Assembly (NCBI RefSeq): GCF_000012985.1
Contig: NC_007645.1
Span: 4,734,581 to 4,798,580 of the forward strand
Length of the DNA stretch: 64,000 nucleotides
DNA from: Hahella chejuensis KCTC 2396
Lineage (GTDB): Bacteria > Pseudomonadota > Gammaproteobacteria > Pseudomonadales > Oleiphilaceae
Direction of reading: 5' to 3'
Of this stretch, positions 37,869 to 46,643 are shown in pieces; within the stretch, counting starts at the first letter, position 1, and every line of letters starts with the position of its first letter. The position numbers were made by a program, and so were the translations under genes. Below the pieces are notes generated by a model that did not search any database, was not told where the DNA came from, and saw only the letters and a program-made list of their open reading frames with translations.

Positions 37869-39362
37869 ATGAAACCCATACGGACATATTCAGTCCTGCC
37901 GTTATTACTCCTTAGCGTTCCATCATTATCCAACGCAGGAATCATTGAATGGAAAGAACCAGTAAATGGAGCCTTTTCCGACGCCTCTAACTGGCAAGGC
38001 GGAGTAACTCCAAAGTCTGGCGATACAGCAGTTTTCAATACTGGCGGAGCCAGCCCCTATACAGTCACTTTTAATGATAGCGACGCTACCACAGTCGAAA
38101 GTGTAGAAATCCACAACGACCAATTGACGATAGAGAATAGCTTTGCAATCGAAAAAAACCTCACCATCGGCGGTACAGGAGGGGAAAACACAAGTTTGAC
38201 GTTCAATAACGGACAAATCCTTTTTCAAGACAATCCGAGCGGCCATAACCCTCCGTTAACCTCAATTAAGAGTTCAACTGGCGGCTCTTCCGAAATGGTT
38301 ATGAACAATAGCCAACTATCGTGGGTTAATCTGGCAGTGAAAATGGAGGGGAAATCCAGCTCACTCGTCATGCAAGATCATTCTGGAATTGAGGGACTTT
38401 ATTTGCAGCAACGTGACGGCGCCAGTCTGGTCGTTGACAATTCATCTTTAAGTCTTTCTTCTGCATTCTACCAGGATGATGGCGTCGCCCTCTTTACCAA
38501 TGGAGCATACGCCGGCCTGTCAGACTCCTTTATTGGCGGTAAATTTACCGCGGAAGGCCCAGACACACGTATTTATCATGGAGGTTACCTTAGCGCTGGC
38601 GGTGAACTGACCTATCGAGATGGCGCCTATGCCCAAGCGGGCATGTTAGCCGGTGGCGGTACGATTAATATTGACGGGGCCGGTTCACAGCTTGAGTTTA
38701 ACAGCATTGGTTTGTACGACCCCTATTCACCTATCGAATTCTCCGGCGAAGTTAACGTTACTAACGGCGGCGTTTTTGGTGATCTAAGCGCTACTGGGTA
38801 CTCTTCAGGCTGGGTATCTGACCATATGAAAGTGAACCTTTCAAACGGAAGCTTTGGAGCCCAATTTATAGACAACAACGGAACTATTTCCGGTCACGGC
38901 CAAATGGTTGGGAAGCTGAACAACAAAGAAGGCGGCCGGATTGAATCTAAAGGCGGCTCTCTGACGTTAAATGGCGACTTTACGCAAGACAGCGCCAGCG
39001 TTCTGTCCATTACCATCGGCGACTGGATGCTCAGCGACGACACAGCTGCGCTAGCAATCGATGGAACAGCAACTTTGGATGGCTTTGTCACAGTTCAGCT
39101 TGAAGACGCGTTCAAGCCAAAGTTAGGGGACGCATTCAGCCTGTTCAGCGCGACATCTATCGTCGGCGAGTTTAGTGACTTCTCCTTTCCTGGTTTGAGT
39201 GGGGGTATGGGTTGGACTTGGGAAGTCATAGCCGGCGCCGACTACGAGACCTTAGTTCTAAAAGTGGTTGCAAACCATGTACCAGTACCAGAGCCAAGTA
39301 CACTCGCACTCTTTGGTTTGTCAGCAAGTTTGATTCTTCTACGAAGAAGGAAGTCTGCTTAA
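37869..39362 (+). CDS. PEP-CTERM protein with autotransporter-like beta-helix repeats
   Basis: 497 residues. Signal peptide (TYSVLPLLLLSVPSLSNAG), a long beta-solenoid-like region rich in Gly, Ser and Asn, and a C-terminal sorting signal. The sorting signal is VPEPSTLALFGLSASLILLR (PEP motif, membrane helix), then the basic end RRRKSA. Exosortase is expected to cleave at PEP and place the protein on the surface; no exosortase lies in this window. GGAGG seven bases before the ATG decides the start over the longer frame from 37743. Confidence 0.88.
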   Translation: MKPIRTYSVLPLLLLSVPSLSNAGIIEWKEPVNGAFSDASNWQGGVTPKSGDTAVFNTGGASPYTVTFNDSDATTVESVEIHNDQLTIENSFAIEKNLTIGGTGGENTSLTFNNGQILFQDNPSGHNPPLTSIKSSTGGSSEMVMNNSQLSWVNLAVKMEGKSSSLVMQDHSGIEGLYLQQRDGASLVVDNSSLSLSSAFYQDDGVALFTNGAYAGLSDSFIGGKFTAEGPDTRIYHGGYLSAGGELTYRDGAYAQAGMLAGGGTINIDGAGSQLEFNSIGLYDPYSPIEFSGEVNVTNGGVFGDLSATGYSSGWVSDHMKVNLSNGSFGAQFIDNNGTISGHGQMVGKLNNKEGGRIESKGGSLTLNGDFTQDSASVLSITIGDWMLSDDTAALAIDGTATLDGFVTVQLEDAFKPKLGDAFSLFSATSIVGEFSDFSFPGLSGGMGWTWEVIAGADYETLVLKVVANHVPVPEPSTLALFGLSASLILLRRRKSA

Positions 39363-39371
39363 TTTTCCATC

Positions 39372-39399
39372 AAAAAAGCGCCCCTCGGGGCGCTTTTTC
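39372..39399 (+). terminator. Terminator after the PEP-CTERM gene
   Basis: Stem AGCGCCCC / GGGGCGCT with a short loop, A6 before and T5 after; about 10 bp past the stop. Confidence 0.9.
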
Positions 39400-39428
39400 T
39401 TTAGCTGTTTAACGTTGATACAGCCACA

Positions 39429-39665
39429 TCAAACCGGCTTCAATATGGTCAGCAGGGCCTGGGCGTGTTCCGCCGCGTCGTGGCCGAGGCTGGTCAGGTA
39501 ACCGCCGTCCGCCTGGGTGATCAGCCCTTTCGCATGCAGCCTTTTCGCCGCCGTCACCATTTTCTGCCCTGCAGTCTGGTGCACTTTCAACCCTTCCTGG
39601 GTCGTGGTGAGATTGTATTTAGCGAGGATCTCGATTTCATCAATCAGCTCGGGCGTATAGGCCAT
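39429..39665 (-). CDS. TIGR02647 family small protein
   Basis: 78 residues. The sequence MAYTPELIDEIEILAKYNLT and HQTAGQKMVTAAKRLHAKGL matches the TIGR02647 family of small, probably DNA-binding proteins of gammaproteobacteria. Those members begin with the same EL..EI.ILA..NL pattern. A winged-helix-like layout is visible (KGLITQADGGYLTSLG). Function not known; convergent with the PEP-CTERM gene. Confidence 0.8.
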   Translation of the reverse strand: MAYTPELIDEIEILAKYNLTTTQEGLKVHQTAGQKMVTAAKRLHAKGLITQADGGYLTSLGHDAAEHAQALLTILKPV

Positions 39666-39825
39666 ATAAGCTCCTGGTTATTATCATTCAGCGCAATTGC
39701 GGGGGACCGGTTTTCCGGATAATACAACGAACTGCCTGAAGTGAAAAACGGTCTGTCGGGAATGAAAAAACAACAGTTCCGAAAATGGCGAGACAGGCTT
39801 CGTGTTGAGGATTAGCATAGCCTCT

Positions 39826-41280
39826 ATGAAGACAAACGCCAACCTCGACCACGACACTTGTTACAACGCGCTGATCAGCAGAGATCCCCGCTTTGACGGC
39901 TGCTTTTTCGTCGGCGTCACCAGCACCGGCGTATACTGCCGACCTGTCTGCGCCGTCCGCAAGCCAAAGAAGGAAAATACACTGTTTTTCCGTAGCGCTG
40001 CGGCGGCGGAAAACGGCGGCTTTCGGCCCTGTTTGAAATGCCGGCCGGAACTCGCACCCGGGCTCGCGGCGGTGGACAGCAAGCGACAGCTGGCCCGCGC
40101 CGCCTCCAACCTGATTGAACAAGGCTTTCTGCGTGGACGTTCACTGGCGCAACTGGCTGCGCGGGTCGGCGTCAGCGACCGCTATCTGCGCGACCTGTTT
40201 CAGAGCGAGTTCGGCGTATCACCCGTTCAGTATTCACAAACACATCGCCTGTTGCTGGCCAAACAACTACTCACGGAAAGCGACTTGTCTATGACGGATG
40301 TGGCGCTGGCGGCGGGATTCAATAGCACCCGTCGTTTCAATGATCTGTTCCAGAAACACTACGGACTGATTCCCTCCAAAGTACGGCGTCGTTCAGGGCC
40401 GGCGCAAACCGATATGATCAGCTTTGAGATGCCCTACCGTCCGCCGTACGCCTGGGACGCCCTGCTCAGCTTTCTAAGCGCCAGGACCATCGCCGGCGTG
40501 GACGCGGTCGTCGACGGACGTTATCACAGGATTGTCCGAGTCGAAGCGGGAGAGGACTCCGCCGTGGGCTGGTTTGAAGCCAGCCATGAAGCAGACGCCG
40601 CCCGTATTCGCATTCGTCTGGACAGTACGCTCAGCCGCCACATTGGCTACCTCATCAACCGTCTGCGCGCCTTTTTCGATGTTTCCTGCGTTCCACAGGA
40701 GATCAATAAAGTGTTGGGAACGTTAGCGCAAAACGAGCCTGGAATGCGTATTCCCAGCGGTATGGACGGATTTGAAATCGCCGTGCGCGCCATTCTCGGG
40801 CAACAGATCACCGTCGCGGCGGCGCGTACGTTACTGGCCAGATTGGTGGACAAGTTCGGCGACCCTATTGAGACCCCATTTCCAGAGATAAACCGCACTT
40901 TTCCCAGCGCAGCGACGCTGGTCAACCTGCCCGTTGAGGAGCTGGCCTCCCTTGGAGTCATTCGAACGCGAGTGCGCGCCATTCAGGAAATCGCCGCTGC
41001 GATGCTGCGTAGCGAGTTGACACTGAGTCCGGCAGCCAACGTCGAACAGGAAATTCAACGCCTGCACGCTATCCCCGGCATCGGCGACTGGACAGCCCAA
41101 TATATCGCCATGCGCGCCATGTCCTGGCCGGATGCATTTCCCGCGTCGGATGTCGGCGTGCGCAAAGCGCTGGGCGGCGTGGACGCGAAACAGTCTGCGC
41201 GGGCGGCGGAGGAATGGCGACCGTGGCGAGGATACGCCGTCATGCATTTATGGAGAAGTTTGGAGTTACCCCATGATTGA
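39826..41280 (+). CDS. Ada-AlkA fusion: DNA-3-methyladenine glycosylase with Ada regulatory domains
   Basis: 484 residues. N-terminal Ada zinc domain with four cysteines (YCRPVC and PCLKC, ~residues 36-72; the first Cys is the phosphotriester methyl acceptor in E. coli Ada). AraC-type HTH (~95-180: LAQLAARVGVSDRYLRDLFQ), and an AlkA N-terminal plus HhH-GPD glycosylase domain (~200-480). The HhH motif reads LHAIPGIGDWTAQYIAMRAM and the catalytic Asp is in FPASDVGVRKAL. Senses methylation damage and removes 3-methyl purines. A GTG at 39802 would add eight residues. Overlaps ogt by 8 bp. Confidence 0.92.
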   Translation: MKTNANLDHDTCYNALISRDPRFDGCFFVGVTSTGVYCRPVCAVRKPKKENTLFFRSAAAAENGGFRPCLKCRPELAPGLAAVDSKRQLARAASNLIEQGFLRGRSLAQLAARVGVSDRYLRDLFQSEFGVSPVQYSQTHRLLLAKQLLTESDLSMTDVALAAGFNSTRRFNDLFQKHYGLIPSKVRRRSGPAQTDMISFEMPYRPPYAWDALLSFLSARTIAGVDAVVDGRYHRIVRVEAGEDSAVGWFEASHEADAARIRIRLDSTLSRHIGYLINRLRAFFDVSCVPQEINKVLGTLAQNEPGMRIPSGMDGFEIAVRAILGQQITVAAARTLLARLVDKFGDPIETPFPEINRTFPSAATLVNLPVEELASLGVIRTRVRAIQEIAAAMLRSELTLSPAANVEQEIQRLHAIPGIGDWTAQYIAMRAMSWPDAFPASDVGVRKALGGVDAKQSARAAEEWRPWRGYAVMHLWRSLELPHD

Positions 41281-41755
41281 GTATTTCGATATCGACTCGC
41301 CCTTAGGGCGCATCCGTCTGGCCGCCCAGAATGGCGAACTTACCGGTTGTTATTTTGAAGACCAGAAGTATTATCCAGAGCTCACGACGCTATGGCGTCA
41401 TAACCCTGATTGCACCGTTTTGCAGGAGGCGGCGCGCCAGCTTGAGCTCTACTTCGCCGGCCAGTTACAGCGTTTCGACCTTCCTCTCGCTCCGAAAGGC
41501 ACTGCGTTTCAGCAGGAGGTATGGAGCGCGCTGTCCGACATTGAGTCCGGGCGCCTTTCCACCTACCAACAGATCGCCAATTTTCTAGGCCGCCCCCGCG
41601 CCACGCGAGCGGTTGGCGCTGCGGTGGGACGCAACCCTATTTCCGTCATTATTCCCTGCCACCGCGTCATCGGCGGTAATGGCTCATTGACCGGTTACGC
41701 CGGTGGATTGAATAGAAAGCAGGCGCTTTTAGAACTGGAAAACGCACTTCTCTAA
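41273..41755 (+). CDS. ogt: Methylated-DNA-[protein]-cysteine S-methyltransferase
   Basis: 160-residue suicide DNA-repair protein that takes methyl groups from O6-methylguanine onto Cys129 in PCHRV. Helix motif ATRAVGAAVGRNPISVIIPC is intact. Start ATG lies inside the 3' end of the Ada-AlkA gene (8-bp overlap), with TGGAG seven bases upstream; the two form an adaptive-response operon. Confidence 0.96.
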   Translation: MIEYFDIDSPLGRIRLAAQNGELTGCYFEDQKYYPELTTLWRHNPDCTVLQEAARQLELYFAGQLQRFDLPLAPKGTAFQQEVWSALSDIESGRLSTYQQIANFLGRPRATRAVGAAVGRNPISVIIPCHRVIGGNGSLTGYAGGLNRKQALLELENALL

Positions 41756-41848
41756 ACACCCTTAATAACCGGATATTTCCACTTATATCATTGGCTTGCA
41801 AAAGAGGGCATGTTGTCATCTTTACCCGTATCAGTATGAGCGTCGACA

Positions 41849-42730
41849 ATGGAAAAGAAAGACTTGATCAACCTGCTCGCCCTCGCAGGATTATGGGGCG
41901 CCTCCTTTCTGTTCATGCGCATCGCGGCGCCGGAATTCGGTCCGGTAGCGATGGTGCAGTTGCGCATTACCATCGCCGCGCTCTGCCTGACGCCGATTAT
42001 GTTGATCAAATACCGGCGCCAGCTGCGCTGGGCCCATGTGCCTCACTATATCTTTTTGGGCGTGAGTAATTCCGCTCTGCCCTTCGTTCTATTGGGATTC
42101 GCCACGCTGCATGTAAGCGCCGGCTTTACCTCCATTCTGAATGCCGCCGTGCCTTTGTGGAGCGCCATCATCGCCGCGCTCTGGCTGGGGGACTGGCTTA
42201 ACCGCTGGCAAACAGTAGGGTTGTTGATTGGCTTTTTTGGCGTTTCCATCCTGATCGTCAGTAAAGGCGAGTTCTCGCTGACCGGCCCCACTCTGGCGAT
42301 TATGGCCGCCCTGACCGCCACCCTCAGCTACGGCGTCTCCGCCAATTACACCAAGCGTTTCATGACCGGCGTACAGCCCATGGTGCTGGCCGCCGCCAGC
42401 CAGATCGCCGCCGCTTTGGCGCTGGCGCCGTTCACCTGGAGTTCTATGCCGCAAGGAGATATTTCCACCGCCGCCTGGACTTCAGTGATCGTTATGGGCG
42501 TATTTTCCACCGCCCTCGCGTACATTATTTTCTATGGCCTGCTGTCCCGCATCGGCCCCACCAAGACGGTTACCGTGACCTACCTGATTCCGGTGTTCGC
42601 CATGTTCTGGGGATATGTCGTCCTTGACGAGCCGGTCACTATTTACATGCTAAGCGGCTGCCTTGTGGTGTTCGCCGGCACGGCGCTGACCAACAGTCTG
42701 ATCAAGCCGAAACTGGCGGCTGCGCAGTAA
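41849..42730 (+). CDS. EamA/DMT family transporter
   Basis: 293 residues with ten hydrophobic segments forming two EamA repeats (LLALAGLWGASFLFMRIAAP at the start; second repeat LAIMAALTATLSYGVSANYT onward). Drug/metabolite exporter superfamily; substrate unknown. About 95 bp after ogt and before a terminator. Confidence 0.9.
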   Translation: MEKKDLINLLALAGLWGASFLFMRIAAPEFGPVAMVQLRITIAALCLTPIMLIKYRRQLRWAHVPHYIFLGVSNSALPFVLLGFATLHVSAGFTSILNAAVPLWSAIIAALWLGDWLNRWQTVGLLIGFFGVSILIVSKGEFSLTGPTLAIMAALTATLSYGVSANYTKRFMTGVQPMVLAAASQIAAALALAPFTWSSMPQGDISTAAWTSVIVMGVFSTALAYIIFYGLLSRIGPTKTVTVTYLIPVFAMFWGYVVLDEPVTIYMLSGCLVVFAGTALTNSLIKPKLAAAQ

Positions 42731-42747
42731 AGATTGAACTTGCCTCC

Positions 42748-42780
42748 GGGCGCTCGGTAGCAGCGCCCTCTCTTTTTATT
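42748..42780 (+). terminator. Terminator after the EamA gene
   Basis: Stem GGGCGCT / AGCGCCC (42748-42754 with 42762-42768) followed by pyrimidine-rich TCTCTTTTT. Confidence 0.88.
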
Positions 42781-42871
42781 TTTCTCTCTTCTTTTATTTT
42801 CCTCTCTTACATTCCTCCCTTAACTTTCCTCTCGCTCTCACACCTCCCCTCACACTTTGCGACTTTCCGTG
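42769..42871 (+). other. Polypyrimidine tract upstream of the arsenic operon
   Basis: About 100 bases almost free of purines on the plus strand (mostly C and T, with repeated CTCT and TTTTC). No gene. It may be structural or a leftover of sequence drift. Confidence 0.7.
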
Positions 42872-42894
42872 CTTATCTTTCCCGTTCTTTAGCA

Positions 42895-42924
42895 TTGACA
42901 CATACGAAATTTCATATATATGAT
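42895..42924 (+). promoter_or_regulatory. Promoter and candidate ArsR operator of the arsenic operon
   Basis: TTGACA (42895-42900), 18-base spacer, TATGAT (42919-42924). A perfect 12-bp palindrome TCATATATATGA (42912-42923) covers the -10, where ArsR-family repressors block RNA polymerase. Confidence 0.75.
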
Positions 42925-42953
42925 ATTCCGCATATACGATACAGGAAATCATC

Positions 42954-43301
42954 ATGTCTCCCGTCTCATTCTTTAAGTGTCTGGCGGATGAAACCCGTCT
43001 GCGTCTTATGCTTCTGATACAGAGCGAAGGCGAATTATGCGTATGTGAACTGACCCACGCCTTACAGGAAATCCAACCTAAGATCTCCCGTCATCTGGCG
43101 CAACTCCGCAAGTCCGGCCTGCTTCTGGACAGCAAGCGAGGGCAATGGGTCTACTATCGTCTGAACCCAACCCTGCCCTATTGGATAAAAGCCACGCTTG
43201 AGCATTCCGCATCGGGCAATGAAGGGTTCATGCAGGAGGTCAAGAGCAGACTCGCTGATATGTGCGCAAGGCCCGGCGCCGGTTCCACCTGTTGCGAATA
43301 A
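42954..43301 (+). CDS. arsR: Arsenic-responsive repressor ArsR
   Basis: 115-residue winged-helix repressor. It has the As(III)-binding motif ELCVCELTHAL (residues ~26-36; two cysteines in the recognition helix region). It also has the HTH QPKISRHLAQLRKSGLLLDS and a further cysteine pair at the C terminus (STCCE). It represses its own operon until arsenite binds. AGGAA precedes the ATG; first gene of arsR-arsI-gapdh-arsJ. Confidence 0.95.
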   Translation: MSPVSFFKCLADETRLRLMLLIQSEGELCVCELTHALQEIQPKISRHLAQLRKSGLLLDSKRGQWVYYRLNPTLPYWIKATLEHSASGNEGFMQEVKSRLADMCARPGAGSTCCE

Positions 43302-43349
43302 CGCCGGCCCACGAATACATATCTTTAACCATATATACAGGAGAATGAT

Positions 43350-43820
43350 ATGAAACGTCTTCATGTACACTTAAGCGTCAAAGACCTGCAGTCCAGCGTA
43401 CGCTTTTATTCACACCTGTTTGCGGCTGAGCCGACTATTCTTAAAGACGACTACGCCAAGTGGGAATTAAACGATCCACGGGTTAACTTCGCTATTTCCA
43501 ATCGTTCGGCGCAACAGGGTCTGGACCACCTCGGCATTCAGGCGGAAAACGAAACTGAGCTTGATCAAGTAAGAGAAATGATGGAGAACGCCGGCCGCCC
43601 AATGACAGAGGAAGAAGGGACCGCCTGTTGCTACGCCCGCTCCAACAAGCATTGGACCATTGATCCCGATGGCGTCGCCTGGGAAGCCTTCCATAGCCTG
43701 GAAGCCATTCCGACTTACGGTGATAAGAGCGTCGCCAAACAGGAGGCGATGGCCTCAACGGCTGAACAAAGCTGTTGCGTAAGCACGATAAAACCCGACA
43801 GCGCCCGTTCCTGCTGCTAA
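43350..43820 (+). CDS. arsI: ArsI/CadI family metalloenzyme (C-As lyase-like)
   Basis: 156-residue vicinal-oxygen-chelate (glyoxalase-fold) protein. Conserved ArsI features: vicinal cysteines Cys93-Cys94 (ACCYARSNK), nearby Lys100, metal ligands around His60 and Glu112 ([10 protein letters not shown]). ArsI cleaves the carbon-arsenic bond of trivalent organoarsenicals using Fe(II) and oxygen. The C-terminal tail has four more cysteines in two pairs (SCC), of unknown role. CadI from mycobacteria is homologous, so metal tolerance beyond arsenic is possible. Confidence 0.85.
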   Translation: MKRLHVHLSVKDLQSSVRFYSHLFAAEPTILKDDYAKWELNDPRVNFAISNRSAQQGLDHLGIQAENETELDQVREMMENAGRPMTEEEGTACCYARSNKHWTIDPDGVAWEAFHSLEAIPTYGDKSVAKQEAMASTAEQSCCVSTIKPDSARSCC

Positions 43821-43873
43821 AGTCTGCAAGCATCGCCATATCGCTGAATAAACAACGCAAACAGGAGTTGGTT

Positions 43874-44875
43874 ATGACAATAAAAATCGGCATCAACGGC
43901 TTTGGCCGTATTGGTCGTCTGGCGCTTAGAGCCGCCTGGGATTGGCCCGAGGTGGAGTTTGTACGTATCAATGACCCCGCCGGTAATGCGGCGACCCACG
44001 CCCACCTGCTGAATTTTGATTCCGTCCACGGTCGCTGGGCGCATGAGGCCGTGGCGAACAATGATGGTATTAACATCAATGGCAAGCACATTGCTCTTAG
44101 TGCGGAAAAGTCCATCCCCGGCGCAGACTGGTCTGACTGCGACGTCGTCATCGAGGCTTCCGGCAAGATGCGCAAGAAAGAGTTGCTGGAGGCTTATTTC
44201 GCTCAGGGCGTCAAACGCGTCGTGGTGACCGCGCCAGTAAAAGAGGAAGGCGTATTGAACGTCGTCATGGGCGTTAATGACCATTGTTTCATTCCACAGG
44301 CGCACCGCATTGTCACCGCCGCCTCCTGCACCACTAACTGTCTGGCGCCCGTAGTGAAGGTCATTCATGAAAACCTGCATTTACGCCATGGCTCCATCAC
44401 CACTATTCATGACCTCACCAATACGCAGACCATTCTTGACGCCGCGCACAAGGACCTGCGTCGCGCCAGGGCCTGTGGTATGAGCCTGATTCCAACCACC
44501 ACCGGCTCCGCCACCGCCATCACGGAAATTTTTCCCGAGCTGTCGGGGCGCCTCAATGGACACGCCATTCGCGTCCCCCTGGCCAATGCATCCATCACCG
44601 ATTGCGTATTCGAAGTGGAGAAGCCCACCACCGTAGAGGAAGTCAATGCGCTGTTTAAAAAGGCGGCGGTGAGCGAGTTGAAAGGCATCCTCGGTTATGA
44701 GGAGCGCCCGCTGGTGTCCATCGATTACCGTACCGATCCACGTTCCAGCATTATCGACGCACTCTCCACCATGGTGGTGAACGGAACCCAAGTGAAAGTC
44801 TACGCCTGGTACGACAATGAATGGGCTTACGCCAACCGTACGGTGGAGCTGGCGCGCATGGTCGGCGCCGCATAA
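43874..44875 (+). CDS. ArsJ-associated glyceraldehyde-3-phosphate dehydrogenase
   Basis: 333-residue GAPDH with NAD motif [10 protein letters not shown], active Cys152 in SCTTNC and His in IHDLTNTQ. When paired with arsJ, this enzyme uses arsenate to form 1-arseno-3-phosphoglycerate, which ArsJ exports (known pathway). AGGAG eight bases before the ATG at 43874. Twenty-four bp separate it from arsJ. Confidence 0.95.
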   Translation: MTIKIGINGFGRIGRLALRAAWDWPEVEFVRINDPAGNAATHAHLLNFDSVHGRWAHEAVANNDGININGKHIALSAEKSIPGADWSDCDVVIEASGKMRKKELLEAYFAQGVKRVVVTAPVKEEGVLNVVMGVNDHCFIPQAHRIVTAASCTTNCLAPVVKVIHENLHLRHGSITTIHDLTNTQTILDAAHKDLRRARACGMSLIPTTTGSATAITEIFPELSGRLNGHAIRVPLANASITDCVFEVEKPTTVEEVNALFKKAAVSELKGILGYEERPLVSIDYRTDPRSSIIDALSTMVVNGTQVKVYAWYDNEWAYANRTVELARMVGAA

Positions 44876-44899
44876 AGGGATATTGGAGCAGAAGCCGTT

Positions 44900-46141
44900 A
44901 TGTCTTTCATCGCCAGCTTGTCTCCTCAGGTGCGTCAGTATTTACTAATCACTGGCAATTACTGGGCGTTCACTCTGACCGACGGCGCGTTGCGAATGCT
45001 GGTGGTGCTGCATTTTCACCAGCTTGGTTATGCGCCCCTGGACATCGCGCTGCTGTTTCTCTTTTATGAGCTTTTCGGCGTCGTCACCAACCTTTTCGGA
45101 GGCTGGCTCGGCGCCCGCATCGGCCTCAACCGCACCATGAATCTGGGGCTGGCGTTACAGGTCATCGCCCTGGCCATGCTGACAGTTCCTTCCTCCTGGT
45201 TAAGCATTCCCTGGGTCATGAGCGCCCAGGCGTTGTCCGGCGTCGCCAAAGACCTCAACAAGATGAGCGCCAAAAGCGCGATCAAACTCCTGGTCCCCAC
45301 CAACGCTCAGGGCAAGCTCTATAAATGGGTGGCGTTGCTGACCGGCTCCAAAAATGCGCTGAAAGGCGTTGGCTTTTTTCTTGGTGGAGCGCTACTGGCG
45401 CTGTTTGGCTTTCGCGGCTCTCTGGCGGGTATGGCGATAGCGATCATGTTGGTCTGGATCGCCAGCCTGTATTGGCTGAAGCAGGATATGGGCAAAGCCA
45501 AGAATAAGCCGAAATTCCGGGATATTTTTTCCAAAAGCCGGGCGCTGAATATTCTGTCCGCAGCGCGGCTGTTTCTATTCGCATCACGGGACGTCTGGTT
45601 TGTGGTCGCCCTGCCCGTTTTTCTTAGTGAGCAATTGGGATGGGAATTCTGGGGAGTGGGGGGTTTTCTCGCCGCCTGGATCATCGGTTACGGCGTCATA
45701 CAGTCCGTCGCCCCCAGGCTGACCGCAGGCGCAACGCCTGACGGCGTCAGCGCAACCGTCTGGGCCGCCGCGTTGGCGGCGACGCCTGCTGCGATCGCCA
45801 TAGGTCTGTACATGCAGTTTCCGCCCGGCCCAACCATCGTCGCAGGACTGCTGGCGTTCGGCGCCGTCTTCGCCGTCAACTCTTCATTGCACAGTTATCT
45901 GATCGTCAGCTACGCCAAAGAAGACGGCGTCTCCCTCGACGTCGGCTTCTACTACATGGCCAACGCCCTGGGACGGCTATGCGGAACCATCCTGTCAGGC
46001 TGGCTGTTCCAGACCGCAGGACTGACCGCCTGCCTATGGACCTCCGCCGGGTTTATCGCGGCGACAGCGGTGATATCACTGTGGTTACCGCGACATAAAT
46101 CCTATAAGGCGGACAACATGGGTTCTGGCGTATCGGAGTGA
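44900..46141 (+). CDS. arsJ: Organoarsenical efflux MFS transporter ArsJ
   Basis: 413-residue major-facilitator protein with ~11-12 membrane helices. N terminus VRQYLLITGNYWAFTLTDGA and SAKSAIKLLVPTNAQGKLYK are typical of ArsJ. It exports 1-arseno-3-phosphoglycerate made by the adjacent GAPDH and so removes arsenate. Last gene of the operon; its stop touches the stop of the next, convergent gene (46141/46142). Confidence 0.94.
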   Translation: MSFIASLSPQVRQYLLITGNYWAFTLTDGALRMLVVLHFHQLGYAPLDIALLFLFYELFGVVTNLFGGWLGARIGLNRTMNLGLALQVIALAMLTVPSSWLSIPWVMSAQALSGVAKDLNKMSAKSAIKLLVPTNAQGKLYKWVALLTGSKNALKGVGFFLGGALLALFGFRGSLAGMAIAIMLVWIASLYWLKQDMGKAKNKPKFRDIFSKSRALNILSAARLFLFASRDVWFVVALPVFLSEQLGWEFWGVGGFLAAWIIGYGVIQSVAPRLTAGATPDGVSATVWAAALAATPAAIAIGLYMQFPPGPTIVAGLLAFGAVFAVNSSLHSYLIVSYAKEDGVSLDVGFYYMANALGRLCGTILSGWLFQTAGLTACLWTSAGFIAATAVISLWLPRHKSYKADNMGSGVSE

Positions 46142-46558
46142 TCAGTCCATACCCAGCCAAAATTTGAAAACATTCAGGCTGATTCTTTCTCTTTCTGTCA
46201 GTTCCGTCTCCGCCAGTTCATTCACGACCATCACAACGCGTTCTATGCCGCAGAGCAAGACCAAGTATTGCGGTAGCTCTTGCACACTGATGTAGTAGGT
46301 CGCCAAGCAGTCTTTTATCACCCGCCGCAGATCTAAGTGCAACCGGGGGTATAGCTTGTACAGCAGCCTGCCAGCCAGTTCTTGCCGATTTTGGTAATTG
46401 CTGTCGTCGGATAGAAACAGGCTGTACAAACCTTTAAATAACGCGGAAGGATCACATGGCGCCAGTTGCGCCCGCAGCTCTTTTATTAATAGGCGATCGG
46501 TGTAGCCTCTGGCGTCGGCGGATTGAATAATCAGCTGGCGGATTTCGTCTTGATTCAT
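46142..46558 (-). CDS. Hypothetical protein
   Basis: 138-residue soluble helical protein, no signal or membrane segment. I do not recognise the family. It has a hydrophobic middle (LPQYLVLLCGIERVVMVVNE) and Leu-rich helices. Two cysteines plus a C-terminal KFWLGMD. Stop adjoins arsJ; upstream lies the chemoreceptor locus. Ribosome site is weak. Confidence 0.55.
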   Translation of the reverse strand: MNQDEIRQLIIQSADARGYTDRLLIKELRAQLAPCDPSALFKGLYSLFLSDDSNYQNRQELAGRLLYKLYPRLHLDLRRVIKDCLATYYISVQELPQYLVLLCGIERVVMVVNELAETELTERERISLNVFKFWLGMD

Positions 46559-46643
46559 TGCTTGTCGCGTACAGTTGAGTGCTTACGAAGCTGTCACGAG
46601 GCTTGTGCTCAGAACCGTGACAACAGAGCGGGCAATATACCCG

